From NCBI GenBank assembly GCA_025084515.1, contig JAJAGP010000082.1, forward strand, positions 496,001 through 560,000: 64,000 nucleotides of DNA, written 5' to 3'. Of this stretch, positions 26,001 through 41,000 are shown in pieces; within the stretch, counting starts at the first letter, position 1, and the number at the start of each line of letters is the position of its first letter. Source of the DNA: Ancistrus triradiatus (lineage: Eukaryota; Chordata; Actinopteri; Siluriformes; Loricariidae). A model generated the notes under the pieces. It saw only the letters and a program-made list of their open reading frames with translations. It did not search any database and was not told the origin of the DNA. Both the position numbers and the translations under genes were made by a program.

Positions 26001-29000
26001 ATGTTGTCCAAGTCTTGAAGTGTTAGGGCCTTCTCTTTGATCACAAAGCGCAGGATCTTCTCAAGTTTCTCTACGTATTGGGGCTGATGAAGGCTATCTC
26101 GCAGTACAATGGACAAAATGTTGTTCTGCTGAATCCACTCCTGGAGGACACAGACCCAGGATCAGCTCGTACCCGGTACAAAGTATACTTGACCCAACAT
26201 ATGATTTACAAACCACAGCATTTAATGTGACAACTCTGGACTTACTAGGACTAGACAACACCGACCACAGCCTATCCTGTAATCTACAAGAAAGCATGCA
26301 CACTCCAGCCTCCCCTGCTTCACGCACAGCCAGTTATAAACACTACGCAAGTGGTGGTGTGGGTTTTTTTTGGATTTCTTTTGTTTTTTAATAGGGAAAG
26401 TGTGTTCACATGTTCACTTCAGTTTACAGGCCAGCCAGAGCAGGATGTCCTATATTCTTGCAGTGGAGCTGCAGTTAGTTGTGTTGCCTAACAGTCTTTT
26501 TACATCATAACACCTCATTATTTTATCTCTATAAATGGTGTTGAAAGTCATTCGTGTTCCCGAAGTTCCGCCCCTTTGAACGGTTGACCAATCAGAGGGA
26601 AGCAGTGGGTCTCGATGTTTTCATCTATTTAACAGCAAGCACACCGGTGCCATAAGACGAGTTTCCATCAACAGGATTGACAATAAAATACCGAATACCA
26701 AAAGGTATTCACTGGAGTTTCCATATATTTACATTTACAGCATTTAGCAGACGCCCTTATCCAGAGCGACTTACAACTTTACAATCCAAACAATTGTTGG
26801 TTAAGGGTCTTGCTCAAGGACCCAACAGTGGCAGCTTGGCAGAGGTGGGATTTGAACCCTGGACCTTCTGGTCCAAAGTCCAGTGCCTTACCCACTAGGC
26901 TGCCACAATCCCACCATATAATCTTAAAGCAATAATCCATAAGTGTTTCCTGAACTGGCCTGAAGGCATCGCCCAGACTCAAGTTAAGACTTCCTGTGGT
27001 AGCGAGTTAAATTATGGCTGTGCCACCCAGGTACCCCAGGACAATTTAAAACTTCTGACTAGTGGTCAAGTAAGACTTACTGCCATGCGCTCTGCAGTGA
27101 GCCACTCTGCTTCTTCTGGGTTGCCATGACGGTGTGTGTAGTAGGAGACACTTGAGATCACCTTATTGACCTCATTTAGTGCATTCATTTTGCCATTAAA
27201 AGAAGAAATTTGCAATAACCTGCAGAAAACAAAGTCAGTCAATACAGCTGGGCTTAAAACAAACAAGCTTCACAATACCGAAGCAGTACCGCATCAGAAA
27301 CTCACCTAAGAATCATTTTTAACCTAAAAATCTCCATGTTCTTCACGGTTTCCTCTTGTCCGGGAACTCGCGACGCCAGATTCTTTAAAGACTTGATTAT
27401 CATAGACAGAGCATCATTTTTGGCTTCATTCTTGGCTTCCTTCTTCAACTCGTCGTCTGTGAGGTTTTCTAGAAACTGGGGAACCATCTCTATGATGGGA
27501 AGGAAGTACTTCTTCACCGTGTGCAAAGTGAGAAACTCGTAGCACTGCCCGAAAGGCCTGCGAAAACACACCACACAAAAACAACCATTTCAAAAACGGA
27601 GAGGATTCACACAGTTCGCATAAACAAGAGCTGAATGTTGGACGGGTTTCCTCACTTGATAAGCGCAGCGATGATCTGAACGTTCAGAGCTTGGCCGCTC
27701 ATGAATCGATCATGCAGAATTTGAAACCCGCCTAATGTACCAAACTTGTTTATTAAATCCACCAACCAGCCCTGCAGAAAATACAGAACAGCACAGCAAT
27801 CAGGTTACTCCGCTGTAGATCCGCTGACGTCAACACTGAACATCCACATGGTAAAAGAGGCAACACTTAACCTTAGGAGAGCGAGGGTCTGGAGGTCGAG
27901 CAAAGAGCTCGTCTTCAGCCAGCTGCACCCCAGCAGGCACCGTCTCGGAGGGCCGGGTACCATTGTAAATGTGGAACTTGCAGTGGGGGTTGGTGGCCAT
28001 GGCCAAGAGCTCTAGAAGAGGAAACCAGTCCTGAGAGAGCTTGGTCACACACAACTCCATCAGACGATGTGTGTTGTTGATTATGCACCTCTGTAGAGAA
28101 GAAACATTACAATGTCTGAGAATTACAGGTAGACGACTCTGCACCATGACAAGCAAGAGAATCTTATTTTGGAGGTTTGCGTAGCGCCAAAAAGGAGACA
28201 CAGCCCCTTAAGATGGGGTGAGTCAGAGCTGTCTCCTACAGCTGCCATCTTCCCCGGCTTTGCTCAAAGGACGCCTTTGATCGCTGCTGTTGCTGATTAA
28301 TGAAACAAGCAAACAAAACTATGCACTGAAAATAACATTGATTAGCTAATGAGCAACATTCATCAGAGCCTGTGAGGCAATACGTCATCAGCAACTCTCC
28401 GAACCGGCACTTGAAAACAAAACGTTCAGTGTTTTCACAAATATTTCTCTTAAAACTAAACAAACTCGGTTCTATTTTGCATTTTATTTGAAATATCACT
28501 CCAAGACTTTAGTTTAGGTAAATTAGTTTCATTCTTAATTTATCATCTACGCCACCCAAGAAGGTAGGGTCCCTTTTTGAGTCTTGGTCCTCCCAAGGTT
28601 TCTTCCTCATAATGCTTAGGGAGTTTTTCCTTTCCACTGTAACCCTAGGCTTGCTCAGCTTGGGAGACAATCTAAAATTGTACATTTACATTTACAGCAT
28701 TTAGCATACGCCTTTATCCAGAGCGACTTACAAGTTCTACAGTCTTACAATCCAAGCAATTGTGGATTAAGGGTCTTGCTCAAGGACCCAACAATGGAAA
28801 CTTGGCAGAGGTGGGATTTGAACCCTGGACCTTCTGGTCCATAGTCCAGTACCTTATCCAGTAGGCTACCACAGTCCCAACTGTAATTGTAAAGTTGATT
28901 TGAGACAATGCTCCATTGTAAAAAGCGCTATATAAATAAATCTGACTTGACTTCAAACCTCTGGTGGTAACAGTGAAATAGACATGAAGCAGACAATTTC

Positions 29001-32000
29001 CAAAGGAATTACCTTTATTTTTTTATTTACTTATTTACTGTAGCATCAGCATCAATGGCTCTTTACACCAGAAGCAAGGTTACATCGCTACCAGTCAGAC
29101 ATCCACACTGGACTTAGAGCGGGTTCTACACATTCATACTGTCACACAGCAGGTAAGAAGCCCAAATCCAATCTCTTTTTTGTCATATGTTATACGAGTT
29201 GTCTTTGGGGCAGTGTGAACACAAGGAACACACTCAATCTGACATAAGCAGTACCGATATGGCCAACTTTCATATGTGGTACTGAAGTTCAATCCAATAC
29301 ACGTCAACAGGTGCTTTTAAACCAGAGGAACCACTTCAAAGGTCTTACATCTGTTTGCACTGCAGTAACTGTATAATAACAACCCTAGACCTCTGAATGC
29401 TGTGTATAGGGACTGAGTTCTTAGGGGATAGGAACCCTGGGTGATGCAAGAATGCAGTGATCGGTCCAGACCTAATGAGTATGTCCATGGGTCGAGATGT
29501 AGCGACAACTGTACAGTGACTGGTCCAGACGAAAGCGTCGGTGCTGAGCTCAACCACCATGTTAAAATTTACTTGTACATCAGTTGCCATATAAACATCA
29601 GACATTCATGCTTAAATGGAAAAAAGCACAGACACAAGGATCGACAGTGAGGCTCAGAAGTCTAAATGTGATGGAGGAGTTACATGATTTTGAGTCATCC
29701 AAGTAAACAGCATCACACAGCGCTCAAACTACTGGTGCGAATGCAAGCAAAAAGAGTCATGGAACGAATAATTCTCAGGAGCACTCCTCAGGGGATTGTT
29801 CCTCCCCAGTTATTTAACTGTTTGGTAGTGGAAGTGCCTAATGCGACTAGATCTGAAAAGCCAGATTCACGTGGCTTTTAGGTTATTTCAACCCGAAATT
29901 CGGCATAAAAGCATCCTTTTTTAGAGAAGTGGTTGCCTCATGAGTATTTTGCTGATGCAATACACGAGACGGTCCGTGGCAAACGTAATGGAAAGCTGCC
30001 TGTGACATACTGAAATTCAGGACAAATTCAGTGTCTGCGAGCACATCCATGTGTCGATCCCACCACTCCTGGCTCTGACTTCACATCCGCATATGCCTAT
30101 CCAGTAAAGTAGTTGCCATGACCCAACAGAGACCCTTCAATACGATCTCTTGCCTCCTCTCTCATGATCATTTGCTTCAGAATTCACAGCCGGCCTCCAC
30201 TGCACCTGTACATGAACATTAAAGAAGTCCCTGTTACTGCTGACTTCATTTAGATGTTTCCCTCTGGACTGGTCACGTGAAGCACTGCGCTCTACCAACT
30301 CGTATAACCAGTCGCCAGCATGAGGGGGAGAGCAGCTTCGAGTACAGAATGGCCACTACCAGCTGTGATATGGCTATGGTTGGTTCTTATCTGTGAAGCA
30401 AAACGTGAAGCGGACAAGGGTTCACGATGCACGAATCAAGGCATAAAATAAACTGAGCTGCCAGTATGAAGAGTCCTTACTGAGATGGTCTGAGTTCAGA
30501 TTATTTATGGGTCCGTTCAGGAGTCTGATGTGAAAAACCACTTCCACAATAACAAACCAATAATCACATACATGCGTCACACAGAGGCTCTATGAACAGA
30601 GAAAAAACCCTGCCTTGAAGTAGGAGCTAGAAAAGTCTCTATACAGTCTATACATCTCTACAGTCTCCAAACGATGATACTACTACCACCACCATGTTTC
30701 ACAGATGGGATAAGGTTCTTATGCTGGAATGCAGCGTTTTCCTTTCTCCAAACGTAACGCTTTTCTTTGAAACCAAAAAACTTTGGTTTTGGTTTCATCC
30801 GTCCACAAAACATTCTTCCAATAGCCTTCTGGCTTGTCCACATGATCTTTAGCAAACTGCAGATGAGCAGCAATGTTCTTTTTGGAGAGCAGTGGCTTTC
30901 TCCTTGCCAAGCACACCATTGTTGTTCAATGTTCTTCTGATGGTGGACTCATGAACATTAACATTAGCCAATGTGAAAGAGGCCTTCAGTTGCTTAGAAG
31001 TTACCCTGGGGTCCTTTGTGACCTCACCAACTATTACACACCTTGCTCTTGGAGTGATCTTTGTTGGGCGACCACTCCTGGGGAGGGTAACAATGGTCTT
31101 TAATTTCCTCCATTTGTACACAATCTGTCTGACTGTGGATTGGTGGGGTCCAAACTCTTTTCAGATGGTTTTGTAACCTTTTCCAGTCTGATGAGCATCA
31201 ACAACTCTGAGGTCCTCAGAAACCTCCTTTGTTCGTGCCATGAAACACTTCCACAAACGTGTTGTGAAGAGCAGACGTTGATAGATCCCTGTTCTTTAAA
31301 AAAAACAGGGTGCCCACTCACACCTGATTGTCATCCCATTGATTGAAAACACCTGACTCTAATTTCATATAACATTGGATCATTTTCCTCCATAAATAAA
31401 TGACCAAGTATAATATTTTTGCCTCATCTGTTAAACTGGGTTCTCTTTATCTACTTTTAGGATTTGTGTGAAGATCTGACGATGTTTTAGGTCATATTTA
31501 TGCAGCAATATAGAAAATTCTAAAGGGTTCACAAACTTAAGCACCACTGTATATACCTCCAGATCTTTTCTTTAATATCCATGTTTTTAGAGTCAGTGTT
31601 GCTTGTCCTATAAGCTCTTGCACTCTGCTACGCGCAGGATGAGCTGTTCTGCCAGACAACCGAGCTCCGATTGGTCAGCCCAATTTTAACGCCTCCGACC
31701 GAAGCAGAAATCAGAACAGGCTCCGATTAAACATTTCACACAACGTTGCAGTCTTTCAGTTTCGGACTGTGTGAAGGACAGCGTTAATACAGGTGTGTTC
31801 TTTTTCAAAATCTGACGTCTGTAACTTACGTGTGTAAAAAGCAGACTGTGTGTGAGAAGGCCTTCAGACTGCTCTAAGACTGAGAATCAACGCTGAAGCT
31901 GTCTGTGTGTGAAAACGCCCTTCAAGTGATCCTAATGCAAATCAGCTCCAACAGACCTCAGTTACATGTTCACACCGTGATCACACTCAAGATCACTGCG

Positions 32001-35000
32001 TTGTATTTCTGGTAATCTTGATCACTGATGAGATCTCAGACCACTTGTTGGTCACACCTCAAACCCTCTAGAACTCCTAGCTGCTCACACTAGGTTCACC
32101 AAAACCTTAATGCTTATACTTAGTGTATTTTTCACATTGTGCGCACTGACACACAGCCCTAATACGCCTTATAATAAATGCAATGATTAGAGAATCCAGG
32201 AGCAGTGCAAATCCTAAGTGGGGCATTTCTGGAACCCCATGATGAAATGCCATCCTGTCCAGGGTGTACCTCTGCCTGTACCCACTGGATTCCAGGTTAG
32301 GATCCAGACCCTTCACCCTAAGCTGCTTCGACTTTGCTAAAGAAATCATGACTCAGCGATTTGAAACCACTTGATGTGAAACGATCCAAACCTGGAAACA
32401 CCCTTAACTAGAGGACATGGTATTCGAAAATCGAATATTTACGTAACAGAACTCACATGGATTTCAAATTTCCATCCGCTGACGGCCTCATCTGTCAGTA
32501 TTTTCGTGAACGATATTGTCAGGCCGTCTCTGAAAAACCTCTGGCAGGCTTCACTCTTGACGTCAAGTCCTTGAGACAGAAATCAAAGACAACCCTATTA
32601 AAGGCTGGCATTTGCAGATACTCCAAAGCATGCAGCTCGGAGCTAGAGTGAAGGAAACAATTACTCAGGCTACCAGACACAACACGTAGGCAAGGCACAG
32701 GTAGAAGTGAGAGAAAACTATAAATACAGACACTTATTTGAATACATGCAGTACTGTGCAAAAGTCTTAGGCCACCATCGGATTTTTTTGCAGAGGTATA
32801 ATGACTATATAGCACCGTCTCTCTATTAGAATAAAATACAGGAAATTTGTATGAAGTGTTAAAAAACTGTGGCAAGTATTTAGGTGACCTCCCCTTAGAC
32901 TTCATCGGGATGCCAAACTGACACTTCTACAGTCTGACGATGACGATCAGAAATGGCCTTCTTTGAAAGGGTGGCACCCAAAAAACAAGGTGAACTCAGT
33001 GGGCATGTGTATTATGGAGTGACAAATAAAAGTTTGACATTTTTGGGTCCAATCGCCTACAGTACATTTTATATGGTCATTATACCACTGCAAAAACAAC
33101 AACTCTAATAGTGGCCTAATACTTTTGCATAGTACTGTATATTACATGAGAGAAAACTGTCTTTTTTAATAACAGTAAGAGAATTGGCCCAACAAAGCAT
33201 TTTAAAGTTTATTAAACCACTTTCTCTTCCAGATTCTTTTTTTGTCAAGTCTAACAAGCACACTGGACACTTGGGTGGCATCACAATTTGCTACCACCAT
33301 GGAAGTCCCACCAGTGCCCTCGTAACAGGATGGGCATCACAGACATGATGCCTGGTTTTTTGAGGCATTATTTGATTGTTGTTTTATTTTTTTTTTCAGG
33401 ATTATTTGCAACAGCGACCCTGACCCAGCCCTGCAATGGACTGGGGAGCCAGTGCCTAGCTGGCAGCACAGGGTGCAAGAGGTAAGCCAGTTCAATATAC
33501 GGTACACTTTAGAAACACCAATTAACCTAACGTCTTTGGACTTGGAGTCTGCATGTGAGGACAAGCAGACTGCACACAGAAATGACCCAGACCACTCCAC
33601 CTGGGATCGAACCCAGGACCTTCTCACTGAGGCGCGACAGCGCTACCCACGAGCCACCGTGTCACCTGAATCTTAAACAGCCGAGTGAAAACACTCCTTT
33701 ATTTCTGAAGAATACCAATCAAAACTAATGTGTACTTTGCTTATATAAATACTAAACCAAAAAGAATCTTTAACCCCCTTCAGTCCCGACGCATCGTTAC
33801 ACCCCGAATCATGCAAAACTACTCCAACATCCACAAACATCTTTGAAAGGGTGTTACCTTTTTTGCAAAGATCTATAGCAGCTTCGAGAAGAACCTCTAA
33901 TTCACCCTTTGGCAAAACTGGAACAACCCAGCGGGGTCTGCAGGTGCAAAAACAACAACAACAACACTGAATGCAGGTGCATTTCTACACATTCCCATGT
34001 TACTCCTCATGAACAATTATAATCACGACACAAACCAAACACGATCCAGGTGTGGACTGAACGTACCTGTTAATCATGTCATCCAGTTTGGCCAGGTCTG
34101 TGTGAGGGAAAGCGGGCTCTTCCTCCTCCTCCAGCTGGGCTGGGCAGTCCCCCTGACTCTGCTCATCTGGAGGACTCACTGGAGAGTTCTCATTGGACGA
34201 TGTGGGAGAGGATGTCTGGGATACACATTAAAAAAAAAAGCTAAATGTCCCTCTAAAACACCTTTTCATATGCAAGCATGTTACACTTTCTGTACTTCAA
34301 CCCTGGAGATGTGATCATGTTTGTAAGGGTTAATTTTATACATCTCAGTCTGCAACTTATCTTTAGTTTGATCATTTCTTCCTTATTTTGATGTCTTGTT
34401 AAAAGCTACAGAGTTAAAAAGGCAGTTTTAAAACGGACTGGGCAGTATGATGGTAAAATCATGTCTACCAGTAGACATCTGGCATCATTTCTATGTTTAT
34501 TTTGTTTGTTTATTGATTTACTTAACATCGCTATCAGCATCAAGGATACCTTAAGACAAGTCACATGTATATACACTCAAGTCATTGTCAATTTAGCGTA
34601 ATCAATTAACCCAACATGCATGTCTGGGTACTCCGGTTTCCTCCCATAGTCCCATAGTCCAAAGAGTAAACCCACTCCGACACGGGGAGAACATGCAGAC
34701 CCCACAAAGAAAGGACCCAGGCCGCTCCACCCTGGAATCAAACCCAAGACCTTCCTGCTGAGGCGGCCAGCATTTTTAGACCCATTCCCAATCTGTGGTT
34801 ACCTCATGTGGAGTGGGTCAAGCTTAACACGCAAGAATCATAAGGAAAGACAGAGGAGAGACGTTGCAGATTCCAGGACTTCTTACAAACAACTGACTTG
34901 TGTTAATTTGAAGGTAAAATTAGAGTCAGGTGTTTTCAATCAATGGGATGACAATCAGGTGCGAGTGGGCACCCTGTTTCACTTAAAGAACAGGAATCTA

Positions 35001-38000
35001 TCAAAGTCTGCTCTTCACAACACGTTTGTGGAAGTGTATCATGGCACAAAAAGAAGATTTCTGAGGACCTCTGAAAAAGTTGTTGATGCTCATCAGGCTG
35101 GAAAAGGTTACAAAGCCATCTCTAAAGAGTTTGGACTCCACCAATGCAGTGTCAGACAGATTGTGTACAAATGGAGGAAATTCAAGACCATTGTTACCCT
35201 CCCCAGGAGTGGTCGACCAACAAAGATCACTCCAAGAGCAAGGCGTGTAATAGTTGGCAAGGTCACAAAGGACCGCAAGGTAACTTCCAAGCAACTGAAG
35301 GCCTCTCTCACATTGGCTAATGTTAATGTTCATGAGTCCACCATCAGAAGAACACTGAACAACAATGGGGTGCATGGCAGGGCTGCAAGGAGAAAGCCAC
35401 CGCTCTCCAAAAAGAACATTGCTGCTCGTCTGCAGTTTGCTAAAGATCACGTGGACGAGCCAGAAGGCTATTGGAAGAATGTTTTGTGGACGAATGAGAC
35501 CTAATGCCCCCCCCCTATTGAAGAATTGTTTTTTGTGGACGAATGAGACTCGTAATAGAACTTTTTGGTTTTAAAAAAGAAAAAGCGTTTAATGTTTTGG
35601 AGAATGGAAAAAACGCTGCATTCCCAGCCATAAGAACCTTATCCCCATCTGTGAAACATGGTGGGTTGGTTTAGTAAGCATGGTTTTGGGGCCATCCATG
35701 ATGGAACAATGAATTTCTTTTCCTGTTCTGAATTTATATCATAGAAATTCTAAAGGAAATGGTCCAGGAAAAATCTTGGTTCCCATGAACTGAATCTTCA
35801 AGAGAAGGGGGGATCATGCAGCAAGAGAAACAAAAACGCCCTAAGCAACACAAACGAAGGCCGTTCTAAAAAACCAAAAGAAGAATGGTTTAAAGACAAT
35901 AAAGTTCCAATGTTTTTTTTTTGGAATGGCCAAGTCAAAGTCCTGACCTTAAATAATACCAATGGAAAATGTTGGATGTTGTGGGGAAAGTGGGGAAACC
36001 CACCAACATCCCAATAGCTGAAAGCTGTTCTGTACGAGGAAATGGGCTAAAAATTCCTCCAAGCCGGTGTGCAGGACTGATCAACAGCCTACAAGGCAAC
36101 CGTTTAGTGCTGCAGTTATTGTTAATTGTTTGCCTGCACAGGGGGGGGGTCCCCACAAACCAGATACTGAAAGCAGAGGTTTCACATACTTTTTGCCACC
36201 TCACTAATATTTAATATTTGGAATCATTTTATTTTTCCCTCAAGAAAATAATGAACCAAGTTTATAACATTTTTTTGTCTCATTTTGTTTAACTGGGTTT
36301 CTCTTATCCCCTACTTTTTTAGACTTTTGTTAAAAATCTGATGATGTTTTAAGAATTTAGGCCCACATTTCAATGCAGGAAATATAGAAGAAATTCTAAA
36401 AGGTTTCACAAACTTTCAAGAACCACCTGTATGCTGTCTATTCAAAAAACCTACGTATAAATTATGAGGGAAAGAGGAGGGGCGGATTTTTTCCTCTTCT
36501 GACCACAGGTTGCCTGTGTGAGGACAACACGGCCCCAACTGTAGTGTTCCTATCAATGCAATAAATTAGCACAACAACACATTTAATTTTTAAAATCACC
36601 TGACTTAGCTGGCTCCAGACAATTATTTGCCTCATGAAGCCCATATAATATAATTGAAACATCCTCCATGAATGCTTTTCACGAAGATGACCTATCACCA
36701 GTCCTCCAAAAAAAGTATGGGGAAAGCAGGAGCAAAAAAATAACGTACTGAAAAAATAATATATGCAAATGTGAATAATATACCCTGAAATGAAAACATG
36801 ACCCCTAAATAAAAAGCCACTTTTAGATCGTGCTTAAAAAATATCCACTCGTTCGTTTTGTAAATTCATTAACATTAAAGCAAACCAATTAAACAACCCA
36901 ACGCACTTCTATTTTTTTGGATGTGGAGGAACCTGAAAGCATCCAGAGTGAATCCATACAGAAAGTCCCAAGGCCAGGATTGAAAACACCAGGAATCTCT
37001 GGAGTCTGTGAAGGCAAATCACACTAACACACTTTGCACCATCATCGTCCATCTTAGGAGGCTACAACAACCATATTAATGTAAAGATTTCCCTTTAAAA
37101 AAAAAAAAAACCAGCTGAACCATCCAATTGCAACCGGGAGAAAGGCTCAACGTCCAGTGGACCAAAGAAATGTTCTTACAGCACAGTATATCCACAAAAA
37201 AGCAGTGCCATAAAAACGGTTTAGGAGTAGCAGGTTTTATTTTCTTAATGAGTAGTTTCTTTACAAAAAACAACGTTCCCAAATTTTTAAAACTGGCATT
37301 AGCATGTGGACCATCACCCCATAATTCCTTTTTTTTTTTTTTTTTTTTTTTTCCCATACGAATGGGGGCAAGAAATAGAAGGCTGCAACCAGAAGAAGCG
37401 AGCTGAAGAGTGCAAGGAACAGAAAGCTCTTCAAGTATCATATCAGGGTACGTACTTTAATTGCCATAGAGAAAATCAGTTTAAATGGAAAATGGAAGCT
37501 GGCAGAAAGTTTTGGGAAATGTGGGGGCGGACGTGGAGGTGCCTCCTTCCGCCTGGCTGACCTACATTATGGCAGTACATGGTCTCAAATCTCAACGAAC
37601 TCGATAATCCCAAACAAACCTCCGCCCTGTGCACAAAGGCCTTTTGATTAGGTTTCTTAGTCCATTTCAGAAGCTCTAAGTGTGAAACAACTACCAAACA
37701 GCCACAAAAGAATTTCAGGTAACAACACATCACGATTCTTTCCCTTTTAACAGTCTCATCACCACACTTCTTTTTTCCTTTTCCATGGCGGTTCCCAAGA
37801 GAGACGGTTACAGCGGCGAGCCCAACGATCTCTTTATACAGACACCCAGTGCAAGTGTACTGGGCTTTCAGGGAAATCCACAATGATCATACTCATTATT
37901 GCACAGCACTCTCTGAAAGACAACAAATGGCGAAAGAGAAACCCACCCCCTCTTTTTTAGTAACTGCTCCTATTATGGAAGACTTTTTTAGTTGACCAAG

Positions 38001-41000
38001 TAGTGCTCACACAATCAAACCTCGAACCCTTTTTCTTTATATTCATTTTTATCATTACCGTACATTAAGCAGCAACGTCTTAAAATCAAATTCCTGTTGA
38101 AACAGGATCAGCTGGTCCACTTAGGAAGAAACAACTGATCAACAATCAATGTCAACAGCTTGTTTTGTGCCAAATGGAAATAACAACAGGTTTGAAAATT
38201 TATTGCAATTTAGCAAGAAAACCCGCACTCGAATAGGAAGTGGTTCTACAGGTGGGGACCACAGACCCACTTCTCAGTAACCTATGCTTTCTCCGGTTTC
38301 CTGGCTGAACGTTTTTGGTCACTTTTGCTTTTTTTTGAATGTTGGTGGTGCTTTCCCACACTCGTGGTAATCATGAAACGGACTCTTCCCTACACCCAAC
38401 ACAAGTGGCCTCAGGTAGTGCAGCTCAAATCCATGAAGGCACATCAATGATTGCGAGCTGTTGGCAAGAAGTTTGCTGTGTCTGTCAGCATAGTGTCCCC
38501 AGAGGCTGGAAGCGCTACCAGGAGACAGGCCATTACAAACCAGAAGACGTGGAGAGGCCGTATGGAAGGGCCAACAACCCAGCAGCAAGCAAGAACCGCT
38601 ACCCCCCCCCCCCTCCGCGGACTTTTGTGCAAGGAGAACAGGCGGAGGCCACTGCCAGAAGCCTGGCAAAGTGACCTCCCTCCCAAGCCAAAAAAGGTCC
38701 ACCAAATGTGCATGCTTCTGCCCCACAAAAAACAAAAAACGGTTAGAAAACCGACTGTTTTTCCCATGAGGGTGGGTAATGGAGGGACCCGACGTCCACA
38801 GAAATGGGGTTGTGCTCCACAGCCCACAGGAATGCTTGGCATTTGCCCGGAGAACACCAAGGATTGGGCACATTCGCCACTCTGGCGCCCCTGTGCTTCT
38901 TCCACCAGATTAAAACAGGGTTCATACTGAAGCACATGTGACAGACGTGAACAAGAGTCCTGGAGACACCGTGGAATCGATCTGCTGCCTGCCCACATCT
39001 TCAGCATGACCGGTTTGGCAGGGGTCAATAATGGTGGTGGGGTGGCAATTTCTTCTTCTTTGGAGGCCCCGACCGCCATCCAGTGTGCTCCCGCCAGAGG
39101 GTAGCCTGACTCTGCCATTAGGTACCGAGATGAGATCCCTCAGACCCCCTTTGGTGAGAACCAATATGGTGTGGTGGGTTGGCCCTGTGGGTTCCTCCTA
39201 ATGCAGGACAATGCTAGACCTCATGTGGCTGGAGTGTGTCAGCAGTTCCTGCAAGATGAAGGCATTGAAGCTATGGACTGGCCCGCCCGTTCCCCAGACC
39301 TGAATCCGATTGAGCACATCTGGGACATCATGTCTCGCTCCATCCACCAACGTCACGTTGCACCACAGACTGTCCAGGAGTTGGTGGATGCTTTAGTGCA
39401 GGTCTGGGAGGAGATCCCTCAGGAGACCATCCGCCACCTCATCAGGAGCATGCCCAGGCTTTCTAGGGAGGTCATACAGGCACGTGGAGGCCACACACAA
39501 TACTGAGCCTCATTTTGACTTGTTTTAAGGACAAGTTGGATCAGCCTGTAGTGTGTTTTTCCACTTTAATTTTGTGTGCGACTCCAAATCCAGGCCTCCA
39601 TTGGTTAATAAATTTGATTTCCATTGATGATTTTTGAGAGATTTTGTTGTCAGCACATTCAACTTTGTACAGAACAAAGTATTCAATGAGAATATTTCAT
39701 TCATTCAGATCTAGGTTGTGTTTTTTGAGTGTTCCCTTTATTTTTTTGAGCAGTGTATATGTTTCACTTATATATAGTACTTATAAGTGAAACAGTGCAC
39801 AGCCCATTCTATTGATACGAAACCTGTTGCCTGTGATTTTGGGGCTTTTTGTTTTCACGCGCACGCACTATAATGGTTATGTCTCAATAGCAGAAAACTA
39901 GCATGAGCAAACCCTTGTGAAACCTACTGCCAGGAAATAGGATCTCAGTCTTGAAAGACAAACATGGTATGGTCGTGCTTCCTTTTTTGTTTTCAATAAC
40001 TGTTTAGTTTCATAAAAGACGCAAAGATAAGAATGACTGTATTGTACAGCACTGTACTAAATGCTTTTATATGGCGTTTTACTGAATATTAGTATTTAAA
40101 ATAAAACACTATGTGGAAAAATATCTAAACTACATAGCTATTGTAATGTCCAGTCAATGTCCATTTTGGCCAACATGCCATTTCACAGCACATAACGGAG
40201 ACGGTCGCATACCTGCATAGAAATCCTGTCACTCATTCTATACCTGCTTAATCCAATTCAGGGTCTAGTTGGAGCCGCCCAACCAGCAGCACAGGAAGTA
40301 ACCATCCTTAAAAAGGACGCATGCACACAAGACTTGACAGAGACCAACTGACCTAATCCATGTACTTAGAACTTATTGACTATGATTTCTGAGCTGTGGT
40401 GTTGGTTGTTTATTGATTTATTTAACATCACCATCAGCATCAGTGGCCATTTCAGCAACACACAAGGTTACATCAAGACCAGTCATGTACATAAACTCAA
40501 GTCAATGTCAATTTAGCGTAGTCAATTAACTTAACACGCATGTCTCTAGTCTGTGGGAGGAAACCGGAGTACCCGGAGTAAACCCATGTAGACACGGGAA
40601 GGACATGCAAACTCCCAGGCCGCTCCACCCTGGGATAAAACCCAGAACCTCCTTGCTGCCCACCGAGCCACCGTACCACATTATCCAGCAGTGAAGTGAC
40701 ACCACTAACCACTTGGCCACCATATAGACATTTTTCCCGAAAAAAACCCAACCATCCTAATAGGCTAATTGAATTTCCAGAATGCAAATGCAGATAAACA
40801 TTTACAAAAGACAGGATGTCATTGAAACTGGGCACAGCAGCAAACTGCTAGCCCGGTCAAATCTTGGCTGTACCTTCCAGCTGGTTCGGGCATTACAGGC
40901 AAGACCGGCCATGTCTGAGATTATTCAAACTAGAGATGTATCAACTGCAATTTTCTTGGCCGATTCCGATGCTGATTTTTTTAACATGCGACCAGCTGAT

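Noticed and set aside
37076..37883. Open frames of 120-135 codons at 37.1-37.9 kb
   Set aside because: Poly-Lys/Phe runs from homopolymers, no homology, and within suspect sequence.
38319..39118. 184- and 224-codon minus-strand open frames
   Set aside because: They are antisense to a Tc1 transposase inside the stretch with excess inserted bases, so the frames are accidental.
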